In this document: positions 50,574 to 58,733 of the stretch, piece by piece
How positions within the stretch are numbered: position 1 is the first letter of the stretch
Layout: each line of letters opens with the position of its first letter
NCBI GenBank assembly: GCA_000824805.1
Contig: CCNA01000034.1
Span: 620,001-684,000 of the forward strand
Length of the DNA stretch: 64,000 bases
Direction of reading: 5' to 3'
Source of the DNA: Mesorhizobium sp. SOD10
Lineage (GTDB): Bacteria; Pseudomonadota; Alphaproteobacteria; Rhizobiales; Rhizobiaceae
The notes under the pieces: model-generated
The model's input: the letters and a program-made list of their open reading frames with translations, nothing else
Told to the model about the DNA's origin: nothing
Database searches by the model: none
Position numbers and translations under genes: made by a program

Positions 50574-50711
50574 TGCCCTGTCGTCCCCCTGTCGCGGCCA
50601 AGGCAAGCGTCGCCCAGCGCTGCGCGCCTCAGAAATCGCCGGACGATCGGCCGGCGCCCCCTAAAAACATGAATACAGCCTCGCGTCAAAGGACGCGTGT
50701 TTGCGTTGGGT

Positions 50712-50865
50712 GCATGTCGTTTCCCCAAAACCGCTACGCACTTTTGGGCGACATGCTTCTGTTGATGCAAGTCGCTACCCCAAAACCGCTAGGCACTTTT
50801 GGGCGACATGCTTCTGTGGATGCATGTCGTTTCCCCAAACCGCTACGCGCTTTTGGGCGACATGC
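50712..50865. repeat. Three tandem 45-bp palindromes, 55-bp period
   Basis: Copies at 50712-50756, 50767-50811 and 50822-50865. Each starts GCATGTC or GCAAGTC, has CCCCAAA and TTTTGGG arms, and ends GACATGC. Exact spacing of 55 bp with 10-bp linkers (TTCTGTNGAT type) shows tandem duplication of a unit. The last copy ends 6 bases before the mltG stop codon. Confidence 0.92.
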
Positions 50866-50871
50866 ATGCGC

Positions 50872-52119
50872 CTACTGCGCTGCGTCGCCGCCAGCATCCC
50901 CGTTCTCGCCATTGTCTCCGGCGTCGCCGCCGTCGGCGTTGCCATCGGGAGCGGCCGGCGCTGTCGTTTGGCCGGAAGCCTTGGCGGCGGCATCCGCCTG
51001 CTTCTTCTGCAGCGCCCGGTAGCGGGCGACGTTCTGGTTATGCTCTTCCAGCGTCGCCGCGAAGACATGGCCGCCATTGCCGTCGGCGACGAAATAGAGG
51101 TCGTCGGTCTTCGACGGATTGGCGACCGCTTCGAGCGCCGCGCGGCCCGGATTGGCGATCGGCGTCGGCGGCAGGCCCTTGATCATGTAGGTGTTGTAAG
51201 GCGTCTGCTTGTCGAGGTCCGACTGATAGATCGGCCGGTCGGCGGGCTTTCCCTTGCCGCCGAACAAGCCGTAGATGATGGTCGGGTCCGACTGCAGCCG
51301 CATGCCCTTGGCCAGGCGGTTGAGGAACACCGCGGCGACGCGCGAGCGTTCATCGCTCCTGCCCGTCTCCTTCTCGACGAGCGAGGCGAGCGTGACGAAG
51401 TCGTCGATGTTGGCGATCGGCAGATCGGGAGCGCGGTGCGACCAGACGTCTTCGACCAGTTTCTTCTGGTCGGCGATCAGCTTGTCGATCATCTGCTGCC
51501 TTGTCGCGCCGCGGGTGAAGCGCAGCGTGTCGGTGGCGATGCTGCCTTCCGGAGGCAAGGTCGCCGGCATATCGCCGGTGAGCGCCTCCTGATCGGCGAC
51601 GCGCTGCAGTGCCTGCTCGACCGTCAGCCCTTCGGGAATGGTGAGCGAGTACATCACCGACTTGCCGCTCTTGAAGAGCTCCATGATGTCGCGCATCGAG
51701 GCCCGCGGCTTGATGGCGTATTCGCCGGCCTTCAACGCCGATTCATTGCCGGTGGCGCGCACGCCGAGCCGGAAGATGCGGGCATCGCTGATCAGGTTTC
51801 GGCGCTCGAGCTGGTCGGCGATCTCCTGCACGCCGGTGTTCGGCTTGACCATGAAAGTGTCGCCATTGGCGGACGGACCGGGCTCGACGAAAGCCTGCAT
51901 GCCGAAATAGAGCGCCGCGCCCGAGGCGAGCACCACCAGGATCACCAAGGAGAGAAAGAAATTCAGGAACACGACGACCTGGCTGCGCGAGGCGCGCGAA
52001 CGCTTCGACGGCGGCGGTGTGCCGGCTTCCGGGCGCAACGCCTCGGCCGCGGTCTTCGGCACGATCGGGCCCTTCGTGCCTTGCCTTCCGAATTCCCCGT
52101 CGCTCGGATTAGTGTTCAT
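50872..52119 (-). CDS. mltG: Endolytic murein transglycosylase MltG
   Basis: 415 residues. Cytoplasmic N-terminus (1-45), one membrane helix (VVVFLNFFLSLVILVVLASGAALYF, about 47-71), then a periplasmic YceG domain: LysM-like part SGVQEIADQL, TIPEGLTVEQAL, and the catalytic region LASLVEKETGRSDERSRVAAVFLNRLAKGMRLQSDPTIIYGL with E of VEKETG. A Gly/Asp/Ala-rich tail (about 385-415) is longer than usual. It cleaves nascent peptidoglycan. The start at 52119 is chosen because the upstream codons do not fit the family. Confidence 0.95.
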   Translation of the reverse strand: MNTNPSDGEFGRQGTKGPIVPKTAAEALRPEAGTPPPSKRSRASRSQVVVFLNFFLSLVILVVLASGAALYFGMQAFVEPGPSANGDTFMVKPNTGVQEIADQLERRNLISDARIFRLGVRATGNESALKAGEYAIKPRASMRDIMELFKSGKSVMYSLTIPEGLTVEQALQRVADQEALTGDMPATLPPEGSIATDTLRFTRGATRQQMIDKLIADQKKLVEDVWSHRAPDLPIANIDDFVTLASLVEKETGRSDERSRVAAVFLNRLAKGMRLQSDPTIIYGLFGGKGKPADRPIYQSDLDKQTPYNTYMIKGLPPTPIANPGRAALEAVANPSKTDDLYFVADGNGGHVFAATLEEHNQNVARYRALQKKQADAAAKASGQTTAPAAPDGNADGGDAGDNGENGDAGGDAAQ

Positions 52120-52276
52120 GACGCCCTGCCGTCTGATCTTGCAACGAATCCCCCGGCGAAAAGCTAGGGGCAAATTTGGCAAAAATGACGGCAGTTGGCG
52201 GACTGCCGATTGGTCTGTCTCTGAGCAAATCCGGAGGCGAAACCGCACGCTCCGGGGGGAATGCTCCGGTTGCTAC

Positions 52277-53539
52277 TCAGCCATTGTAACGCTGGAATAC
52301 GAGCGAGGCGTTGGTGCCGCCGAAGCCGAAGGAGTTCGACAGCGCGACGTCGATCTGGCGCTGACGCGGCTTGTTCGGCACGAGGTCGATCGCAGTCTCG
52401 CGTTCCGGATTGTCGAGATTGATGGTGGCGGGCGCGACGTTGTCGCGGATGGCGAGGATCGAGAAGATCGCTTCCGCGGCACCCGCCGCGCCCAGCAGAT
52501 GGCCGATGGACGACTTTGTCGACGACATCGAAATCTTCGAGGCGGCATTGCCGACCAGCCGCTCGACCGCGCCGAGTTCGATCGTGTCGGCCATGGTCGA
52601 GGTGCCGTGGGCATTGATGTAATCGACATCGGCCGGCGAAAGCTTCGCCCGGTTCAGCGCCGCGGTCATGCAGCGGAAGGCGCCGTCGCCGTCCTCGGCG
52701 GGGGCGGTGATGTGGTAGGCGTCGCCGGTCAGTCCATAGCCGGTGACTTCCGCATAAATCTTGGCGCCGCGCGCCTTGGCGTGCTCGAGCTCTTCCAGGA
52801 CGACGACGCCGGCGCCCTCGCCCATGACGAAGCCGTCGCGGTCGCGGTCATAGGGACGCGACGCTGTTTCGGGACTGTCGTTGCGTTCGGTTGAAAGCGC
52901 GCGACAAGCGGCAAAGCCGGCAATCGACAGCCGGGTGATCGGCGCTTCGGCGCCGCCCGCCACCATGACGTCGGCGTCGCCCCACATGATCAGCCGGGCG
53001 GCGTCGCCGATGGCATGCGCGCCGGTCGAGCAGGCGGTGACCACCGCATGGTTCGGGCCTTTCAGGCCGTGGCGGATGGAGACCTGGCCGGAGACCAGGT
53101 TGATGATCTGTCCGGGGATGAAGAAGGGGCTGATGCGGCGCGGGCCGCGCTCCTTGAGGATCATCGCGTTTTCGGCGATGCCGTCGATGCCGCCGATGCC
53201 GGAGCCGATCAGCACGCCGGTGGCGCACTGGTCCTCATGCGTTTCGGGCTTCCAGCCGGAATCGGCCAGCGCCTCGTCGGCGGCCGCGATGCCGTAAAGG
53301 ATGAAGTCGCCGATCTTGCGCAGTTCCTTCGGCTCGAGCACGGCCTCCGGATTGAAGGTGCCGTTCGAGCCGTCGCCACGCGGGATGATGTGGGCGATCT
53401 TGCAGGCAAGATCGTCCACCTCGAATTCGGTGACGCGGCGGCAGGCGCTGCGGCCGGAAAGCAATTCCCGCCAGCTGTGCTCGACGCCCATGCCAAATGG
53501 CGAAAGCAGGCCAAGGCCCGTGACGACGACACGCCTCAT
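52277..53539 (-). CDS. fabF: 3-oxoacyl-[acyl-carrier-protein] synthase II
   Basis: 420 residues starting MRRVVVTGLGLLSPFG. Catalytic triad C170 (VTACSTGAHAIG), H311 (INAHGTST) and H347 (SSIGHLLGAAG) at the normal positions for KAS II. Elongates acyl-ACP with malonyl-ACP in fatty acid synthesis. GGTCCTGCGATG precedes the start at 53539. Followed by mltG; preceded by acpP with a 34-base gap, so it shares the fab cluster. Confidence 0.97.
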   Translation of the reverse strand: MRRVVVTGLGLLSPFGMGVEHSWRELLSGRSACRRVTEFEVDDLACKIAHIIPRGDGSNGTFNPEAVLEPKELRKIGDFILYGIAAADEALADSGWKPETHEDQCATGVLIGSGIGGIDGIAENAMILKERGPRRISPFFIPGQIINLVSGQVSIRHGLKGPNHAVVTACSTGAHAIGDAARLIMWGDADVMVAGGAEAPITRLSIAGFAACRALSTERNDSPETASRPYDRDRDGFVMGEGAGVVVLEELEHAKARGAKIYAEVTGYGLTGDAYHITAPAEDGDGAFRCMTAALNRAKLSPADVDYINAHGTSTMADTIELGAVERLVGNAASKISMSSTKSSIGHLLGAAGAAEAIFSILAIRDNVAPATINLDNPERETAIDLVPNKPRQRQIDVALSNSFGFGGTNASLVFQRYNG

Positions 53540-53573
53540 CGCAGGTCCTCCCCGATAATGCCTGCGAAAGACC

Positions 53574-53810
53574 TCAGGCCGAGGCCTTGTCAATGTACTT
53601 TACGGCGTCGCCGACGGTCAGGATGGTCTCGGCGGCATCGTCCGGAATCTCGACGCCGAATTCTTCTTCGAACGCCATGACGAGTTCGACCGTGTCGAGG
53701 CTGTCCGCGCCCAGATCGTCGATGAAGCTCGCCTGTTCCGTCACCTTGTCGGCGTCGACACCGAGATGCTCGATGACGATCTTCTTGACGCGCTCTGCGG
53801 TGTCACTCAT
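53574..53810 (-). CDS. acpP: Acyl carrier protein
   Basis: 78 residues, strongly acidic. Ser37 in GADSLDTVELVM is the 4'-phosphopantetheine attachment site, with VKKIVIEHLGVDADKV before and VEIPDDAAETILTVGDAVKYI after. Start ATG 53810 with GGATTG upstream. It lies between fabG and fabF; the 221-bp gap on the fabG side is likely its own promoter. Confidence 0.98.
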   Translation of the reverse strand: MSDTAERVKKIVIEHLGVDADKVTEQASFIDDLGADSLDTVELVMAFEEEFGVEIPDDAAETILTVGDAVKYIDKASA

Positions 53811-54031
53811 TTGGGGCAATCCTCGTCTTAAGTTGTCTATCTTCGTTAGCGGGCGGAATGCCGCTAATCAAGTTGAAAGATGGTCTTGCGGGCAACGCAA
53901 CGCCACAGGACCGGTTTTTGCCCGAACCGCCGGGTTGCGGGCCGCATTACACGAAAAATGACGGGCGTCCAAGCCGAAATGGCTGTTTTCACAGGCGCCC
54001 GGCCCCGGCCTCCCCTTAGATCAGCACCCCG

Positions 54032-54769
54032 TTAGATCATCGCCATGCCGCCATTCACATGAATGGTCTGGCCGGTGACGTAAGCCGCCTCATTGGAAGC
54101 AAGATAGGCGACGGCGGACGCGACCTCGGCGCTGGTGCCCATGCGCCTTGTCGGGATGGCGGCCATGATCGTCTCTTTCTGCTTGTCGTTGAGCTTGTCG
54201 GTCATGGCCGATTCGATGAAGCCCGGGGCGACGCAGTTGACGGTGATGTTGCGGGTGGCGATCTCCTGCGCCAGCGATTTGGAGAAGCCGATCATGCCGG
54301 CCTTGGACGCGCAGTAATTGGTCTGGCCGGGATTGCCGGTGACACCGACCACCGAGGTGATGTTGATGATGCGGCCATGGCGGCGGCGCATCATCGGATG
54401 CGTCAGCTCGCGTGTCAGCCGGAACACGGCGGTCAGGTTGACCTCGATCACGGTGTCCCAGTCGGCGTCCGACATGCGCACGAACAGGCCGTCCTTGGTG
54501 ATGCCGGCATTGTTGACCAGTATGTCGACGCCCTCGAGCTCCGCTTCCGCCTTCTGCCCGAGCGCCTTGACCGCGTCGCGGTCGGTCAAATCCGCCGGAA
54601 ACAGCTTTACGCGGTCGCCCAATTCACCAGCCAGGGCTTCCAGCTTCTCCACACGGGTACCGTGCAGGCCGACGATCGCGCCCTGGCTGTGCAGCACCCG
54701 GGCGATCGCTTCGCCAATGCCTCCCGATGCGCCGGTGACGAGCGCCTTGCGGCCGGTCAGTTCGAACAT
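54032..54769 (-). CDS. fabG: 3-oxoacyl-[acyl-carrier-protein] reductase
   Basis: 245 residues. NADPH site TGASGGIG at 12-19, NNAG at 86-89, N111, S139, Y152 and K156 (YCASK) form the SDR active site; the C-terminal VTGQTIHVNGGMAMI is the FabG ending. It reduces 3-oxoacyl-ACP. Gene order fabD-fabG-acpP-fabF is standard. Confidence 0.97.
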   Translation of the reverse strand: MFELTGRKALVTGASGGIGEAIARVLHSQGAIVGLHGTRVEKLEALAGELGDRVKLFPADLTDRDAVKALGQKAEAELEGVDILVNNAGITKDGLFVRMSDADWDTVIEVNLTAVFRLTRELTHPMMRRRHGRIINITSVVGVTGNPGQTNYCASKAGMIGFSKSLAQEIATRNITVNCVAPGFIESAMTDKLNDKQKETIMAAIPTRRMGTSAEVASAVAYLASNEAAYVTGQTIHVNGGMAMI

Positions 54770-54905
54770 TTTTCCAACCTCATTTTCCAGACGGCTGCAA
54801 GCAGTCGCGTTTGCGTATACGTCATATCGTCCAAGTCACGCTAGACAAGCGTCGGAGATTAGCGAAGGCCTCCTTCCCGACGTCATCCACGAGCGGAGCG
54901 GGGCC

Positions 54906-55847
54906 TCATCCCAACGCCGCCAGCGCCGCCTCGACTTCCGCCGCCGTGCCGATGGCGCCGGTGGCGATGTCGCGGTTGATGCGGCGCGCCAGGCCCGACA
55001 GCACCTTGCCGGCGCCGACCTCGTAAAGCGTCGACACGCCATTGGCGCCGAACCACTCCACCGTCTCGCGCCAGCGCACGCGGCCGGTCACTTGAGCGAC
55101 CAGGCGGCGGGCGATCTCATCCGGATCGCTTGTGGGCGTCACCGTCACGTTGGAGACGACCGGTACGGCCGGCGCGGATTTGGCCACACCAGCCAACGCC
55201 TCGCGCATGATCTCGGCCGCCGGTGCCATCAGCGCCGAATGGAAGGGGGCGGACACCTGCAGCATCAACGCCCGCTTGGCACCCTTTTCGGTGCACAGCT
55301 TGGCGGCCAGCTCGACCGCCGCCTTGGCGCCCGAAATCACCAGCTGGCCGCCGCCATTGTCGTTGGCGACCTGGCAGACGGAGCCCTTGGCCGCTTCCGC
55401 GCATGCCGCTTCTACATCGGCATGATCGAGACCTATGATGGCGGCCATGGCGCCCTCGCCGGCAGGTACTGCCGCCTGCATGGCGTTGCCGCGGGTGCGA
55501 AGCAGCCGCGCCGCGTCGCCGACCGAAACGAAGCCGGCCGCGGCAAGCGCGGAATATTCGCCGAGCGAGTGACCGGCCACATAGGCCACCCTGTCCTTCA
55601 GCGAGAAGCCGCGCGCTTCGAGCGCGCGCATCGCCGCCAGGGACACCGCCATCAGCGCCGGCTGGGCGTTGGCGGTCAGCGTCAGCCTCTCTTCCGGCCC
55701 TTCCCAGATCAGCTTCGACAGTTTTTCGCCAAGCGCGGCATCCACCTCCTCGAACACGCGGCGCGCTTCCGGGAAGGTATCGGCGAGGTCCTTGCCCATG
55801 CCGACGGCCTGGCTGCCCTGTCCCGGAAAGGTGAATGCGACGGCCAT
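54906..55847 (-). CDS. fabD: Malonyl CoA-acyl carrier protein transacylase
   Basis: 313 residues. FPGQGSQ at 7-13 and GHSLGEYSA near 92-100 with nucleophile S94; the partner His is in QVSAPFHSALM near 200. It transfers malonyl from CoA to ACP, feeding FabF. It is the first gene of the fab cluster on this strand; divergent to the sulfatase-fold gene 279 bases away. A gap of 136 bases separates it from fabG, so a second promoter is possible. Confidence 0.97.
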   Translation of the reverse strand: MAVAFTFPGQGSQAVGMGKDLADTFPEARRVFEEVDAALGEKLSKLIWEGPEERLTLTANAQPALMAVSLAAMRALEARGFSLKDRVAYVAGHSLGEYSALAAAGFVSVGDAARLLRTRGNAMQAAVPAGEGAMAAIIGLDHADVEAACAEAAKGSVCQVANDNGGGQLVISGAKAAVELAAKLCTEKGAKRALMLQVSAPFHSALMAPAAEIMREALAGVAKSAPAVPVVSNVTVTPTSDPDEIARRLVAQVTGRVRWRETVEWFGANGVSTLYEVGAGKVLSGLARRINRDIATGAIGTAAEVEAALAALG

Positions 55848-56125
55848 TGAAGTCTCTCCAGAGGCTGATTTTTCCCTGCCTCTGGCGCAAGGCGGACGGC
55901 CAAGTCAAGCCCGCGGGCGCCTATGCGGCCCTCATTTCAGCCGGAAAAGGCAGCTGACTCCCTGTTCCGAAAGGCCTTTTGGCGATCACACCTGATGAAA
56001 ACCGCTCACGTTTGGGTTGCTGGCTCTTCTTATTTCCGGCACAGGCGCTAGCTTTGCGTGACATTTCGATGACAGAAGCGTGACGGGCGTGGAAGGCGTG
56101 TTGCGTGGGGCCTGGGGGAAACAGA

Positions 56126-58054
56126 GTGGCAAGGATCAGGATAGGCGCGGCCAAGCCGGTGCCGGGTTTTTTGGAAGACGATCCGTCCACGGGCTATCTG
56201 CCCGGACGAACCTGGCCGACCGTACGTTACGGCCTGGCGACGCTTCTTGCCTCCGCCCTGCTGGTATTCGCGATCGAATGGATCGTGCGCGGCGATTTCT
56301 TCGGCACCGTCGATTTCTTCCTGCAGCCTTTCAAGCCGGGCTGGACCACCATCATCGTCTTCGCGCTGGTGCTGGTCGGGCTCGATGCCATACTGGGCCG
56401 CAGCCATCAGAGCCTGATGATCGTGGCGCCGCTGACGCTGGCGCTTGCCTTTGTCGGCCACCAGAAGTCGCATTATCTCGGCGATCCGCTCTATCCGACG
56501 GATTTCCTGTTTGCGCGCCAGATCGTGGCGCTGATGCCGCTTCTGGTGCGCGAGCGGCCGTGGACGGCCGTCATGCTCGCCGCGGCCATCATCGGCGGCC
56601 TGACGCTGCTCGTCTATTGCTGGCGGACCTGGCGCCGGCGTGTGCCGATCCTCAGCCGCAAGGGTCGCCTGGCGCGGCTGGCGCTTGCCGTACCGCTGCT
56701 CGCCTTCTTCGTCTCGATCATGGATTACGCCACCTTCTCGTGGACGCGCGACCGGCTGCAGATCATCCCGATCATGTGGGACCAGAAGGAGAACTACGCC
56801 TCCAACGGCTTTGCGCTGGCCTTCGCTATGAACGTACCGATGGCGCATGTCGCAGCGCCGCCCGGCTATTCGCAAAAGGCGATGGCCGCGATCCAGCGCC
56901 CCGACGTCGCCGCTTCGGTGCCGGACGAGAAGCCGGATATCATCGTGGTGATGAGCGAATCCTTCTGGGATCCGACACAACTGCCCGGCGTCAGCATCAA
57001 GCCCGATCCGATCCCGACAGTGCGCGCCTTGCGCTCCGGCTCGATGTTCTCGCCCGAGTTCGGCGGCATGACCGCCAATATCGAATTCGAGGCGCTGACC
57101 GGCTTTTCCAACGCCTTCCTGCCGGCCGGCTCGATCCCCTACCAGCAATATGTGCGCACGCCGACGCCCTCGCTGGCCACCTTCCTGAAGAGCGAGGGCT
57201 ACCGGGCGCGCGCCATCCATCCCGGCACCAACTGGTTCTGGAACCGGGGCGCCGTCTATGCCGATTTCGGCTTCAACGACTTCCGCTCGGAAGAGACGCT
57301 GCCGCCGATGGAGAAGCGCGGGCCGCTGGCTTCCGACGCCGCGATGACCGACGAGATCATCCGCGAGGCGGACGCCAGCGACGACCCGGTTTTCCTGTTC
57401 GCCGTCAGCCTGCAGAACCACGGCCCTTACGAGCCCTACCGCTACTCCAACCCGACGCATTCGGTCGACGCGCCGATCAGTTCCTGGGCGCGGGAATCGC
57501 TGCTTTCCTACGCCGAGGGCTCGGCCGACGCCGACCGCAGCCTACAGCGGCTGATCGACTGGGCGAAGGCGCGCCAGCGGCCGACCGTCATCGCCTTCTT
57601 CGGCGATCATCTGCCCCCGCTCGGTCCCGTCTATGTCGAGACCGGATTCCTCAAGGACAATGTCGCGCCGCGCAAGGAACCGAGCGCCGACGCAGCGATC
57701 GAGCATCACGACACGCCGCTGATCATCTGGTCGAACCGGTCCGGCCCGGTGAAGAACCTGGGCTCGGTTAGCCCAGCCTTCCTGCCCTACCATATACTGA
57801 CCACGGCCGGCATCACCCACCCCTACTACACCGGTTTCCTCGGCGCGCTGCGCGAGCATTACCGGGTGGTCGACCGCAACCTGCTCCTGTCGCCCGCGGG
57901 CGAAGCGACGCCGGACTGGGCGAGGCAGAAGCAGATCGATCCGAAGATCAACGATTTCCGCTTCATCCAATACGACATGATGTTCGGCAAGCGCCACTCG
58001 GCGCCGGACTTCTTCCCCGAGACGGTGAACAAGCTCGTCGCGCATACGAGCTGA
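56126..58054 (+). CDS. LTA-synthase-like sulfatase-fold membrane protein
   Basis: 642 residues from GTG 56126 (a GTG seven codons earlier is an alternative). N-terminal membrane region with about five helices (35-52, 74-90, 96-112, 147-165, 185-200), then a periplasmic alkaline-phosphatase-superfamily domain: IIVVMSESFWDP (E278 as metal ligand), FGGMTANIEFE with T316 as catalytic candidate, NHGPYEPY (H432) and FFGDHLPPLG (D494, H495). This is the LtaS/OpgB/phosphoethanolamine-transferase fold. In rhizobia such enzymes transfer phosphoglycerol or phosphoethanolamine to glucans or lipids; substrate is unproven. No neighbour identifies the pathway. Confidence 0.85.
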   Translation: MARIRIGAAKPVPGFLEDDPSTGYLPGRTWPTVRYGLATLLASALLVFAIEWIVRGDFFGTVDFFLQPFKPGWTTIIVFALVLVGLDAILGRSHQSLMIVAPLTLALAFVGHQKSHYLGDPLYPTDFLFARQIVALMPLLVRERPWTAVMLAAAIIGGLTLLVYCWRTWRRRVPILSRKGRLARLALAVPLLAFFVSIMDYATFSWTRDRLQIIPIMWDQKENYASNGFALAFAMNVPMAHVAAPPGYSQKAMAAIQRPDVAASVPDEKPDIIVVMSESFWDPTQLPGVSIKPDPIPTVRALRSGSMFSPEFGGMTANIEFEALTGFSNAFLPAGSIPYQQYVRTPTPSLATFLKSEGYRARAIHPGTNWFWNRGAVYADFGFNDFRSEETLPPMEKRGPLASDAAMTDEIIREADASDDPVFLFAVSLQNHGPYEPYRYSNPTHSVDAPISSWARESLLSYAEGSADADRSLQRLIDWAKARQRPTVIAFFGDHLPPLGPVYVETGFLKDNVAPRKEPSADAAIEHHDTPLIIWSNRSGPVKNLGSVSPAFLPYHILTTAGITHPYYTGFLGALREHYRVVDRNLLLSPAGEATPDWARQKQIDPKINDFRFIQYDMMFGKRHSAPDFFPETVNKLVAHTS

Positions 58055-58442
58055 GCGGGCGGCTATTGAAGCCGCGTGTCGACGTCGCGCCAAATTGATC
58101 GAAAAGCAGCCATGGCGGCGGAATAGATATTTGGTCCGTAGCCGGAATTGCGGCTTCGGAACGCGTATCCTCACGGATCGGACGTAAATCAAGGCTCGAT
58201 GTTGCAGTGACCGTCCAGTTGCCGGAGACGATTTCGTCGTGTCACCTGCCTCCGGTCTCGGGATGCCTTTGATTTCAACTTCACACCGGCAGGCCGAGTT
58301 GCTTTCGCAGGCTCTTGTCGAACGCGGATGCCGGCACGAAACGGCGCAGGGATCTGTCTTGCGGACGGGACGATGTTACCCATCACAAGATGATCGCCGG
58401 CACGAGCCCGGCCTGTCCGATCGATCAGTTCCGGAGGCATCG
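58055..58442. other. Intergenic region before the truncated tetR
   Basis: 388 bp after the sulfatase-fold gene, with GCGGCT-attg-AAGCCGC near 58060 as a short hairpin. Its promoter would have served the tetR whose N-terminus begins at 58443. No gene is convincing here; several open frames lack ribosome sites. Confidence 0.4.
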
Positions 58443-58549
58443 ATGAATCACCCGATCGGAACGCGAGCCGATCTCGATGAAGTGCGAACGCGCATTCTGG
58501 AGGTGGTGGAGGAGCGCTTTCGCCGCATCGGCTACCATAGGACGTCGCG
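58443..58549 (+). pseudogene. 5' fragment of a TetR-family regulator gene
   Basis: GGAGG five bases before ATG 58443 begins MNHPIGTRADLDEVRTRILEVVEERFRRIGYHRTS, a typical TetR N-terminus up to the start of the recognition helix (compare GYHKTSVADIA). After about 35 codons the sequence changes abruptly into an 88-bp copy of the tadG-like gene end, on the other strand, and the frame stops. The rest of tetR (about 150 codons) is absent from the window. A deletion or insertion breakpoint lies at about 58549. Confidence 0.8.
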
Positions 58550-58637
58550 TCCCTGTCAGTTGGTGAGCTGCAGCCTGGAGAACTTGTTGGCGATCGTCTG
58601 GAACACGTTGGGGAGCTTGGCCGGGTCCTCGACGGCG
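58550..58637. repeat. Left copy of an 88-bp direct repeat (tadG-like 3' end)
   Basis: Identical to 61996-62083 except for two substitutions. It carries, on the minus strand, the last 26 codons and stop of the tadG-like gene (ending LQLTN) plus a few bases beyond. It sits at the breakpoint in the tetR fragment. Confidence 0.95.
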
Positions 58638-58733
58638 CCGCAAAATGAGCATCGCATGTTTAACCGAGCTTGTTTGGGAACCAACTACGCTCGGCTGCGT
58701 TGCGGCCGATGGTCTGCTGAGCGGGAAGGGTGA

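Noticed and set aside
50700..50870. Possible CRISPR array (regular 55-bp spacing)
   Set aside because: Spacers are only 10 bp and themselves conserved, repeats are palindromic across their full length, and no cas genes are near; this is a tandem REP-like array.
58239..58733. 164-codon plus-strand frame including the tetR fragment
   Set aside because: Only the part from 58443 to about 58545 resembles a protein family; the rest crosses the repeat junction and has no meaning.
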